Source: Marinobacter sp. CHS3-4
GTDB lineage: Bacteria; Pseudomonadota; Gammaproteobacteria; Pseudomonadales; Oleiphilaceae
Assembly: GCF_030053415.1 (NCBI RefSeq)
Contig: NZ_JASGBJ010000001.1
Coordinates: forward strand, 124,001 to 188,000
DNA length: 64,000 bases
Direction: 5' to 3'
Shown: piece by piece, positions 20,331 through 28,506 of the stretch
Layout: the number at the start of each line of letters is the position of its first letter
How positions within the stretch are numbered: the first letter of the stretch is position 1
Translations under genes and position numbers: made by a program
The notes under the pieces: model-generated
Databases searched by the model: none
What the model saw: the letters and a program-made list of their open reading frames with translations, nothing else
Told to the model about the DNA's origin: nothing

Positions 20331-20421
20331 CCGTGGGGCGGGGATTCTGTTTTCCGCCAGAAACGGGTGTCTGAGCGAAGCGAGTTCCGTTTCCAAGGAA
20401 AACAGAGCCCCCGCCCCGCGG
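20331..20421. repeat. Long imperfect inverted repeat between convergent genes
   Basis: Two 25-base arms, 20331-20355 and 20397-20421, match at 22 of 25 positions when inverted. An inner pair GAAACGG/CCGTTTC extends the cruciform toward a CTGAGCGAAGCGAG core. It lies between the MFS gene and the ornithine decarboxylase gene, which converge on it. It may end both transcripts or be a copy of a dispersed palindromic element. Confidence 0.8.
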
Positions 20422-20440
20422 CAGCCACCAGTGGCAGAGT

Positions 20441-21616
20441 TTAGATGTAGTAATCCTTCAACGGAGGAAACCCATTAAACTCCACCGCACTGTAAGTGGT
20501 GGTATAGGCACCGGTAGACAGCCAGTACATCCGATCCCCAATCGCCAGATTCAACGGCAACGGGTACTTGTGATGCTCGTACATAATATCCGCGCTGTCG
20601 CAGGTGGGGCCGGCAATCACACAGTCCTCACCCTCGCCGACCTTCTCCGTCCAGATCGGAAACTTGATCGACTCGTCCAGCGTTTCAATCAGGCCACTGA
20701 ATTTGCCCACATCGGTAAATACCCAGCGGTGCAGGGCAGTGCGGGATTTGCGGGAAATCAGCACCACCTCACTCACCAGCACACCAGCGTTGGAAATCAG
20801 CGAGCGGCCCGGCTCGATGATGATCTCCGGCAGCTGATCACCGAAGTCCTCGCGCAGGAAGCGGTAGATCTCCTCCGCGTAGGTGCTCAGGGTGTTGGTC
20901 CGGGTGATGTAGTTGGCCGGGAAACCACCGCCCATGTTGATCATCTTCAGCTCAATCCCGTCTTCTTCCTTGAGGCGCTCGAAAATGACTTTCACCTTGC
21001 CCAACGCGGCATCCCAGGCGCCAATTTCACGCTGCTGGGAACCCACGTGGAACGACACACCGTAAGGCACCAGGCCCAGGTCACGGGCCAGAATCAGCAG
21101 GTCCATGGCCATGTCGGTCTGGCAGCCGAACTTGCGGGATAGCGGCCAGTCAGCCGTCAGGGTGCCTTCGGTCAGAATACGCACGTAGATTTTCGAGCCT
21201 GGGGCAGCCTTGGCGATGTTGCGCAAGTCGGCCTCGGAATCCGTGGCAAAAAGGCGCACACCCTTGTCGTAAAAGGTACGAATGTCACGGGCCTTTTTGA
21301 TGGTGTTGCCATAACTGATTCGCTCACCCGTCACACCCAGAGCCAGCACTTTTTCCAGCTCGTACACCGACGCGATGTCAAAGTTCGCGCCCTTGTCCCG
21401 CAGCATGGTCAGAACCTGCGGCGCCGGGTTGGCCTTGACGGCGTAGTAAACGCTGGCATAAGGAAAGCCCTCCACCAGTTCGTGGTATTGGCGTTCGATG
21501 GTGGCAGTATCAATGACCACAAACGGCGTTTCCTGGGTGTCCGCAAAGTCTTTGATGCGGCGGAAGGTATCAGCGCTGTAGTAGTCAGACAGGTGGGCGT
21601 TGGCGGATTCGGTCAT
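20441..21616 (-). CDS. speC: Ornithine decarboxylase, alanine-racemase fold (type III PLP)
   Basis: A 391-residue PLP enzyme that makes putrescine from ornithine. The PLP lysine is K61 (AVKANP), with HVGSQ (190-194), GGGFP (229-233), EPGR (268-271) binding the cofactor, and the active-site Cys-Asp at 339-340 (GPTCDSADI). It is of the eukaryote/Pseudomonas SpeC type, not the fold-I E. coli type. A lysine/ornithine dual activity is possible. An AAGGAGG ribosome site lies somewhat far (12 bases) from the ATG. An ATP-grasp gene lies 125 bases upstream in the same direction. An inverted repeat ATCAGGC-N11-GCCTGAT (21655-21679) lies in its leader. Confidence 0.94.
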   Translation of the reverse strand: MTESANAHLSDYYSADTFRRIKDFADTQETPFVVIDTATIERQYHELVEGFPYASVYYAVKANPAPQVLTMLRDKGANFDIASVYELEKVLALGVTGERISYGNTIKKARDIRTFYDKGVRLFATDSEADLRNIAKAAPGSKIYVRILTEGTLTADWPLSRKFGCQTDMAMDLLILARDLGLVPYGVSFHVGSQQREIGAWDAALGKVKVIFERLKEEDGIELKMINMGGGFPANYITRTNTLSTYAEEIYRFLREDFGDQLPEIIIEPGRSLISNAGVLVSEVVLISRKSRTALHRWVFTDVGKFSGLIETLDESIKFPIWTEKVGEGEDCVIAGPTCDSADIMYEHHKYPLPLNLAIGDRMYWLSTGAYTTTYSAVEFNGFPPLKDYYI

Positions 21617-21741
21617 GGGTGAATGGTTCCCCTCCTTGAGGAATTTGCGCGATCATCAGGCTTTTTTCAGAGGCCTGATATGCGCATATTTACCCATGAA
21701 TGATCCGTCGTTCAGGGAAGGATCTGGCACGAAAAATCGCG

Positions 21742-22560
21742 TTAGACCGCCACCGGCCACAAAGGTACCGGTTCCGTCGGCCCATCCGGGTCTTCCGGCT
21801 CGGTTTGCCCCTGCAGATGATCCAGAATGGCCGCCTTCAGATCACAGCCCTCGCCAAGACCCTGATTGCCAAACAGACGGTTGAATTCCAGTACAAACGG
21901 GTAGCCGTCTACCAGCGCAATGTCGAAGCCGGCATGATCCACACCGAGCTCCCTTGCCAGGCGCAAAGCCAGGGTGATCGCGGCCTCAGGAATGTCGCTA
22001 CGGTCAATCTGACCGCCCTTGGACACGTTATTGTAGAACCCCTGATCGGACTGGGTTCGCCAGTAGGCAGACACCACGGTGTTCCCCACAATCACAATCC
22101 GCAGATCCCGATCAATGGGTAGATATTCCTGAGCGTAAAGCACGCTGGTCTGCGCACAGTAGCGCTGCCAATCTGCCCGAGTCTCTATCAGCCAAACGCC
22201 TTCTCCCATGCTGGCCTTTGGTAGCTTGGCGACAAACGGTAATGCCATCGCGTCCCATACCGCCTGCTGCTCATGGGCGCAGTTGGGCTGAATTAACGTC
22301 CAGGGCGTGTGCTCGGGTGCCACCGCCTGAAAGGCTCGGGTCATTTCCACCTTGTCGTGACCGATTCGATAGCTAGAAATGCTGGGGAACACCCTGCAGT
22401 TGAGCCCGTAAACCAGGGCATTCAGCTGCCAATACTCGGGAAACAGCACCCAATCAGCGCTTTTCAGCAACTCTTTATGAGCCAGGAACTGATCCGGTTT
22501 GAGTACGGTGGTGTTCGGGAAGCCAAGCGTGCGGAAGATATCGAATGAGACAAGTTTCAT
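21742..22560 (-). CDS. ATP-grasp (RimK-like) ligase of unknown substrate
   Basis: A 272-residue protein with an ATP-grasp fold: the FVAKLPKASMGEGVWLI segment holds the ATP-binding lysine and glycine-rich loop, AQEYLPIDRDLRIVIVG resembles RimK-type ligases, and VLEFNRLFGNQGL supplies the metal-binding Glu/Asn. Such enzymes join a carboxylate to an amine. Its position before the ornithine decarboxylase suggests a link to amine metabolism, but this is inference. The start at 22560 (MKLVSF) is a guess; an in-frame ATG at 22581 adds seven residues and neither has a good ribosome site. Confidence 0.85.
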   Translation of the reverse strand: MKLVSFDIFRTLGFPNTTVLKPDQFLAHKELLKSADWVLFPEYWQLNALVYGLNCRVFPSISSYRIGHDKVEMTRAFQAVAPEHTPWTLIQPNCAHEQQAVWDAMALPFVAKLPKASMGEGVWLIETRADWQRYCAQTSVLYAQEYLPIDRDLRIVIVGNTVVSAYWRTQSDQGFYNNVSKGGQIDRSDIPEAAITLALRLARELGVDHAGFDIALVDGYPFVLEFNRLFGNQGLGEGCDLKAAILDHLQGQTEPEDPDGPTEPVPLWPVAV

Positions 22561-22688
22561 GGAATGTGGGACGGTGATCAAATTGCGCGCATTCTATACG
22601 GCTTTTCTAAATCCGCAACGGATGTTTTCCATGACGGGTGCATTCAACGCAGACAGCCATGCCACATCGCCAATCCCGGCGTCTGTTT

Positions 22689-23657
22689 TTACCGGCTCTC
22701 GAGACGAAATTTGGACGGGCTAATGCCTTCCCATCGACGGAAGGCTCGGGCAAACGCTGCTTCTTCGGAGAAGCCCAACTGTTCGCTGACCTGCGCCACC
22801 GACTGGCCCATGCGAAGCAGATCCAGCGCCCGCCGGTGCAGCTCCCGCTCTCGCAGAAACTTGAATGACAGACCCTCCCCCTCCAGCAATCGGTTCAAGT
22901 GACGGCCGCTGACCGAAAGTTCCGAGGCCACACGCTCTTTACCCCAGGCCGGGTGATCACGCACCAGCCGCGTTACCTGACCGCTCAGGCTCTGTTGACC
23001 CAGGGACGCCAGGGTCCGGTCCGCCAGCTGCCGGAGATGTTCCCGCAATCCGCTGTTGGCCTGAATCAGCGGCAACTCGCCCTGGGCTGCGGTCAATGAC
23101 AAGCCGTTATAGTCAGCCTCAAACAACACCGGAATGCCTAGCCGCGATTCGTACTCCGACAGCGCCGCCAGCGGCCGATGCCTCATGCAGAGCTGTGACG
23201 GCTGAAAAGCCTCTCCGGTAGCCCAGCCTGTCAGGCGGACCAACGACGCCATCACGGCCTCGACCCGTTCCGGGACACGCACCTGATACGCTGGGCGATA
23301 ACGGAGCCGCATGTCATCGCCGTCCTGCTCGAGCCTGAACTCACCACCATCACCAATGATCGGGGCGTATTCCACCAGTGCTTCCAGGCCATCCCGCAAG
23401 GTATCGCAGCTGATCAGCAGCATACCCGCACTGTCCAGGTGCCCCACCTGCAGTGCCAGACCGATGTCCAACCCGGCCATGGCGCCGTCCGCCATCTGAC
23501 AGTATTCGTCCCACAGACGGTCCTGAACCGACAGCGCCACCCGCTGGCCGGGCACCACCTGACTCAACAGTTCCTTGGGTAGCTTCATGCCACGGCGCTT
23601 GGCCGCCTGCAGGATCGCCTGGGCATAAAGATGGGTGACGGTAGAGGTTTCGATCAT
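22689..23657 (-). CDS. AraC-family transcriptional regulator
   Basis: A 322-residue regulator. The N-terminal part (about 1-200) resembles the Arabinose_bd-type (PF12625) ligand domain of OruR/ArgR-like and CfaR-like regulators. The C-terminal about 100 residues form the two helix-turn-helix AraC domain (GKERVASELSVSGRHLNRLL and AQVSEQLGFSEEAAFARAFR). It is divergent from the flavin monooxygenase operon with 98 bases between the starts, so it most likely controls that operon and itself. Confidence 0.93.
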   Translation of the reverse strand: MIETSTVTHLYAQAILQAAKRRGMKLPKELLSQVVPGQRVALSVQDRLWDEYCQMADGAMAGLDIGLALQVGHLDSAGMLLISCDTLRDGLEALVEYAPIIGDGGEFRLEQDGDDMRLRYRPAYQVRVPERVEAVMASLVRLTGWATGEAFQPSQLCMRHRPLAALSEYESRLGIPVLFEADYNGLSLTAAQGELPLIQANSGLREHLRQLADRTLASLGQQSLSGQVTRLVRDHPAWGKERVASELSVSGRHLNRLLEGEGLSFKFLRERELHRRALDLLRMGQSVAQVSEQLGFSEEAAFARAFRRWEGISPSKFRLESR

Positions 23658-23755
23658 GACCTGAATTGTCTTGGTTTATGTCCCGTCCGGTCAGGAAATC
23701 CGAACTGTATGGGCCTAAGATACGGCAAGACAATAACAAATGCAGGACATCCAGC

Positions 23756-25066
23756 ATGTACGCAGTGATCGGCGCTGGCCCCATGGGCCTTGCCTGCGCC
23801 CGCAATCTTCAGAAACAGGGCATTCCCTTTATCGGTTTCGAACTTCACAGAGATGTGGGCGGACTGTGGGACATCGACAATCCCCACAGCACCATGTACG
23901 AGACCGCCCATCTGATCTCGTCGAAGCGGATGACGGAATTCGCAGAATTCCCGATGAAGGACTCAGTAGCGGCTTACCCAAGTCATCACGAATTGAGAGC
24001 CTACTTCCAGGATTTCGTGGATCATTTCGGCCTGCGAGAGCATTACGAGTTTAATACCCGGGTGGTCAACGTCGAGCCCGTCGGCGCCGAGGGTGAACAG
24101 TGGCAGGTGACCAACGAACACGAAGGCGAGCGACAAACCCGTACCTTTGACGGTGTGATGATTGCCAACGGCACGCTGCACACCCCTAACAAACCGCCAC
24201 TGCCCGGCACCTTCACCGGTGAGCTGATGCATTCCGCCGACTACCGGTACCCCGAGGTCTTCCACGACAAACGGGTACTGATTATCGGCTGCGGCAACTC
24301 CGGGGCCGACATTGCCGTGGACGCGGTCCATCATGCCCGCTCGGTGGACATGAGCCTGCGCCGGGGCTATTACTTTCTGCCAAAGTTTCTCAAGGGCAAG
24401 CCCATCGACACCATCGGCGGCAAATTCAAGCTGCCCCGGCCGATCAAGCAGCGGCTGGACGCTGCACTGATCCGTACGGTGATGGGCAAACCGTCCGACT
24501 TCGGCCTGCCGGACCCGGATTACCGCATGTACGAATCCCATCCGGTCATCAATTCACTGATTCTCCACCACCTGGGCCACGGGGACATTCACCCCAGGCG
24601 CAGTATCGAGCGGGTGGAAGGGCGGACGGTACAATTCAGCGATGGTGAAACAGGCGAGTACGATCTGATACTGATGGCCACAGGCTACCTTCTGGATTAC
24701 CCGTTCATTAACCGCGCCCATTTGAACTGGCCAGATCAGGAAGACGCGCCGCGCCTGTACCTGAACATGCTTCATCCCCAGTACGACAACCTGTTCCTGA
24801 TGGGTATGGTGGAAGCCACCGGGCTGGGCTGGGAAGGCCGTAACCAGCAGGCAAGGCTGGCGGCCATGTACATTCGCAAGAAGCAGAACAACGCGTCAGG
24901 CGCCCACGCACTGGATCGGAAGAAGCGGGAGCAGGCCGGCCAACGCCTGGACGGCGGTTACAACTACATCAAACTGGCCCGCATGGCTTACTATGTGAAC
25001 AAAGACGCCTACCTGGAGGCCCTTGCCGAGGACATCACCGAACTTGAAACCAGTGATGAGGGATAA
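23756..25066 (+). CDS. Flavin-containing monooxygenase (FMO/Baeyer-Villiger type)
   Basis: A 436-residue two-dinucleotide-domain monooxygenase. FAD motif GAGPMG is at 6-11, the FMO fingerprint FTGELMHSADY at 153-163 and the NADPH motif GCGNSGADIA at 178-187. It inserts oxygen into a carbonyl, amine or hydrocarbon substrate. The ATG at 23756 places the Rossmann motif at the very N-terminus, as in the family, and has AGGA eight bases upstream; a frame open to 23666 adds 30 unlikely residues. It is the first of five tightly packed genes. Confidence 0.93.
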   Translation: MYAVIGAGPMGLACARNLQKQGIPFIGFELHRDVGGLWDIDNPHSTMYETAHLISSKRMTEFAEFPMKDSVAAYPSHHELRAYFQDFVDHFGLREHYEFNTRVVNVEPVGAEGEQWQVTNEHEGERQTRTFDGVMIANGTLHTPNKPPLPGTFTGELMHSADYRYPEVFHDKRVLIIGCGNSGADIAVDAVHHARSVDMSLRRGYYFLPKFLKGKPIDTIGGKFKLPRPIKQRLDAALIRTVMGKPSDFGLPDPDYRMYESHPVINSLILHHLGHGDIHPRRSIERVEGRTVQFSDGETGEYDLILMATGYLLDYPFINRAHLNWPDQEDAPRLYLNMLHPQYDNLFLMGMVEATGLGWEGRNQQARLAAMYIRKKQNNASGAHALDRKKREQAGQRLDGGYNYIKLARMAYYVNKDAYLEALAEDITELETSDEG

Positions 25067-25072
25067 ACCCGC

Positions 25073-25975
25073 ATGACGGTGCAGTTTGACCCCGCCAGTC
25101 TGGTGCTTTTGAACGCGATTCTGGCGTTCATGATGTTTGGCGTATCCCTGAACCTGAAACCGGAAGATTTCCGGCGGGTGCTGACCATTCCCAGAGCCCC
25201 AGTGGCGGGCCTGGTCGCGCAATTCCTGTTATTGCCAGCAGCCACCTGCCTGTTCACGGCGGCATTCCGCATCGACGCACAACTGGCTCTGGGCATGATT
25301 CTGGTGGCGTCTTGCCCGGGCGGCAGCTTCTCCAACATCATGACCTGGCTTGGCAAGGGCAGTGTGGCCGTGTCGGTCAGTATGACGGCGGTATCCAGCC
25401 TGGCCGCCACGGTGATGACACCGCTGAATTTTGCCTTCTATGGCTGGCTGAATCCCCACACCCGCAGCTATCTGCAGGACATTGCCCTGCCGCCGGAAAA
25501 CCTGCTGATGCTGGTGCTTCTGGTTCTGGCGCTGCCGTTGCTGCTGGGCATGATGACCGGCGGGCGCTTTCCCCGGCTGGCGGTGCGAAGCGAGAAACCG
25601 CTGCGACTGATCTCGCTCCTGGTGTTCCTGGCCTTCGTGGCCATCGCCTTTCTCAACAACGTGGATCTGTTCCTCGAGAAGTTCCATACCTTCTTCTGGC
25701 TGGTGGTTGGCCATAACCTGTTAGCGCTGGCACTCGGCTTTGGTATCGCTAAACTGATGCGGCTGTCGGTGCCTGACCAACGGGCTGTTACCATGGAAGT
25801 GGGGATTCAAAATTCCGGGTTGGGTCTGGTAATCCTGTTTACCTTCTTTCCCGATGCCGGCGGGATGATGCTGATCACAGCGTTCTGGGGCGTGTGGCAT
25901 CTGATATCCGGGCTAACCCTGTCGCAGATCTGGGCTCGCCGCCCAATTCCCGAACCGGCCCCTCAACAAAGCTGA
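25073..25975 (+). CDS. Bile acid:sodium symporter family (BASS) transporter
   Basis: A 300-residue membrane protein with about nine to ten hydrophobic segments. The BASS-family motif CPGGSFSNIMTWLGKG and the EVGIQNSGLG crossing-helix motif that binds Na+ are both present. Bacterial members move bile acids, steroids, pantoate or other organic anions with Na+. It lies six bases after the monooxygenase gene, so it probably imports the substrate of this pathway. Confidence 0.93.
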   Translation: MTVQFDPASLVLLNAILAFMMFGVSLNLKPEDFRRVLTIPRAPVAGLVAQFLLLPAATCLFTAAFRIDAQLALGMILVASCPGGSFSNIMTWLGKGSVAVSVSMTAVSSLAATVMTPLNFAFYGWLNPHTRSYLQDIALPPENLLMLVLLVLALPLLLGMMTGGRFPRLAVRSEKPLRLISLLVFLAFVAIAFLNNVDLFLEKFHTFFWLVVGHNLLALALGFGIAKLMRLSVPDQRAVTMEVGIQNSGLGLVILFTFFPDAGGMMLITAFWGVWHLISGLTLSQIWARRPIPEPAPQQS

Positions 25976-25979
25976 CTTC

Positions 25980-26921
25980 ATGATCACCGAGAAACGCATT
26001 CTGATCACCGGCGCAGCCGGCTACATTGGCCACCAGTTGGGCAACCGATTGGCCAGGGACTATTTCGTGATGGGCACTGACATCCAGAAACGGGACGGCC
26101 TGACCTTTCCCCTGGAAGTGCTGGACGTTCGGGATTCCAAGTTGGTGCTGACGCTGGCCGAGTACCGGATTACCCACGTCATTCATCTCGCGTCGGTCCT
26201 CCAGGCCTCGCCGGATCGCAATCGAGACCACGACATTGATGTGAATGGTACCCGCAACGTCATTGAGGCCTGTCTGGCCGCAAAAGTATCGCATCTGACC
26301 GTCACCAGTTCCGGCGCCGCCTACGGCTATCATGCTGACAATCCGGAATGGATCGACGAAGACGACGCGCTGCGCGGCAATACCGAGTTCGCCTATTCGG
26401 ATCATAAACGTCAGGTGGAAGAGTTACTGGCGAAACACCGCGAGAGCCATCCACAGCTGCGGCAACTGATCTTCCGGCCCGGAACGGTGCTGGGGGCCGA
26501 CACCCGCAACCAGATCACCGACCTGTTCCTGGCGCCTCGTCTGCTGGCCATTCGGGGCAGCGAGTCGCCTTTCGTCTTCATCTGGGATCAGGACGTACTG
26601 AACGCCATGGAGCAGGGGATTCGCGAGGATAAGACCGGCCGTTACAATATGGCCGGGGACGGCGCTCTGACCATTCGAGAGATTGCCCAACGGCTGGGAA
26701 AGCCGGTGGTCACTCTGTCCGCCAGTGTGGTAAAAGCAGCCCTGCAAATCGCAAAGTGGCTAGGTAAACCAGTTGGGCCGGAACAGGTGAACTTTCTGCG
26801 CTACCGACCGGTGCTGAGCAATCGGCGGCTGAAAGAAGAGTTTGGTTACCGGCTGCAGAAAACGTCGGCGGAAACCCTTGAATTCTTCATCGAACAGGCC
26901 CGTCTGAAAGGGGATCTTTGA
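25980..26921 (+). CDS. NAD-dependent epimerase/dehydratase (extended SDR)
   Basis: A 313-residue extended short-chain dehydrogenase. It has GAAGYIG (11-17) for NAD binding and an active-site FAYSDHK (YxxxK) with Ser in the TVTSSGAAYG block. It could be a hydroxysteroid or sugar epimerase/dehydrogenase; neighbours (monooxygenase, BASS symporter, SDR) favour a terpenoid or steroid-like substrate. It begins four bases after the symporter stop. Confidence 0.9.
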   Translation: MITEKRILITGAAGYIGHQLGNRLARDYFVMGTDIQKRDGLTFPLEVLDVRDSKLVLTLAEYRITHVIHLASVLQASPDRNRDHDIDVNGTRNVIEACLAAKVSHLTVTSSGAAYGYHADNPEWIDEDDALRGNTEFAYSDHKRQVEELLAKHRESHPQLRQLIFRPGTVLGADTRNQITDLFLAPRLLAIRGSESPFVFIWDQDVLNAMEQGIREDKTGRYNMAGDGALTIREIAQRLGKPVVTLSASVVKAALQIAKWLGKPVGPEQVNFLRYRPVLSNRRLKEEFGYRLQKTSAETLEFFIEQARLKGDL

Positions 26922-27706
26922 TGGTCACACTGATTACTGGCGCCGCCAGCGGTCTTGGCTGGGCCATGGCGCAACACTGGTTTGAAGCGGGCCATTCACT
27001 GATGCTTGCCGACATTGATTATAACGGTCTCGCAAAACGCCTATCGGAGCTGGGCGATTCACGCCGGGTGCGCATTGCCGCCGTTGACGTGACACAGCGG
27101 GCGGATCTGGAGCGTCTGATCCAGAAAACCGAGCGTGCTTTCGGTCGGCTGGACCTGCTGGTCAACAACGCTGGCATTACCCACCGCTCACCCGCGGCCA
27201 CAACCGATCCTGATGTATTCCTAAAAGTGATGGCGGTCGACTTTCAGGGGCCCGTGGAGCTGACCCAGATGGCCCTACCACTGCTGGAAAAATCCCGTGG
27301 CAGCATCGTCTGCATCGGTTCCATGGCTGGCTGGATGCCGGTGCCGGGTCGCGCCGGATACTGCGCCGCCAAATCCGCGCTGAGCCAGTTTTTTGAGGTA
27401 CTCAGGCTGGAACTGGAACCCAGGGACATCCATGTGCTGATGGTGTATCCCAGTTTTCTCGACACCCCGATTGAACAGAATGCTCTGGGGGCCGACGGTC
27501 AAAAAGCCAGTCACGCACGCTCCACTGTCGGCGTTATGGCCAGTGCGGATGACATGGCGACGATGATCAGTCGCGCACTGACCAGCCGTAAACGCTGGTT
27601 GCTGCCGGAACCCGTCTCACGCTTTGGCAGCCTTCTATGGCGCATAGCACCGCATCTTTACCTGCGCACCGTGCGAAAAAAATTCGCCGGGGATATTCCG
27701 GCATGA
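26921..27706 (+). CDS. Short-chain dehydrogenase/reductase
   Basis: A 261-residue classical SDR. TGAASGLG (6-13), NNAG (about 83-86), and the active-site Ser and GYCAAK (YxxxK) are present. The C-terminal tail ends in hydrophobic and basic residues, as in membrane-associated hydroxysteroid or retinol type SDRs. The ATG overlaps the upstream stop (TGATG), so translation is coupled. Confidence 0.92.
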   Translation: MVTLITGAASGLGWAMAQHWFEAGHSLMLADIDYNGLAKRLSELGDSRRVRIAAVDVTQRADLERLIQKTERAFGRLDLLVNNAGITHRSPAATTDPDVFLKVMAVDFQGPVELTQMALPLLEKSRGSIVCIGSMAGWMPVPGRAGYCAAKSALSQFFEVLRLELEPRDIHVLMVYPSFLDTPIEQNALGADGQKASHARSTVGVMASADDMATMISRALTSRKRWLLPEPVSRFGSLLWRIAPHLYLRTVRKKFAGDIPA

Positions 27707-28440
27707 TCGACCCCTGGCTGTGGCTCGGATTCGCCATTCTTCTTGCCTTTACCATCGAAACCATCACCGGCTTCGGTTCCATCGTTATTGCCCTGGCACT
27801 GGGTGCACTGATGTTGCCCATTCCGCAACTACTGCCCGTGCTTGTGCCTCTCAGCGTTATCATGAGCGGCTATCTGACGTGGCAAAACCGTCATCACATT
27901 GATTGGCACCGGCTCTCCCGATTGATCCTTCCGCTAATGCTGACCGGAACGATCACCGGCTACCTGCTGATGCCCTGGCTGGGGGACAGTGGTCTGGAGA
28001 TCCTTTTGGGTTGCCTGATCGTCTGGTTCGCCGCCAAGGAACTTCGACGCATGTTCGGTGGCCACGATGCCCGTCCTCACGGGATTAAAACCAGCCGGGG
28101 CATCATATTCATCGCCGGCGTCACCCAGGGATTATTCGCCTCTGGCGGGCCATTGCTGGTCTATGCCCTGGCTGGCATCAGGCTGGATAAGAGCCGAATA
28201 CGCGCCACCCTGGTCACGGTATGGCTGACCCTGAACGTAACGCTGACTGTGCTCTTCCTGCTGGACGGACGCCTGATTGCCAACGCCGACAAGATTGCCT
28301 GGTATCTGCCGATGCTGGTGATTGGTGTAATGGTCGGGGATTTTCTGCACCACCGACTGGATGAAGAACTGTTTCGACGCGCCGTCTACGGGGTTTTGCT
28401 CGTTACCGGCATTCTGTTGGTGCTCCGTGCCATTCTGTAA
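27703..28440 (+). CDS. TSUP (TauE/SafE) family membrane permease
   Basis: A 245-residue membrane protein with about eight hydrophobic segments of the TauE/SafE (DUF81) family. Members export or import sulfite, sulfoacetate and other small anions. The ETITGFGSIVIALALGALM segment is typical. The ATG overlaps the SDR stop (ATGA). It is the last gene of the five-gene operon; the next gene converges. Confidence 0.9.
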   Translation: MIDPWLWLGFAILLAFTIETITGFGSIVIALALGALMLPIPQLLPVLVPLSVIMSGYLTWQNRHHIDWHRLSRLILPLMLTGTITGYLLMPWLGDSGLEILLGCLIVWFAAKELRRMFGGHDARPHGIKTSRGIIFIAGVTQGLFASGGPLLVYALAGIRLDKSRIRATLVTVWLTLNVTLTVLFLLDGRLIANADKIAWYLPMLVIGVMVGDFLHHRLDEELFRRAVYGVLLVTGILLVLRAIL

Positions 28441-28506
28441 TGTTCCCAGTCTTTCCAGCGACGATCTTCTCTGAGAAGACATCCCGGTGGCTGTGACCGG
28501 CTGGAT

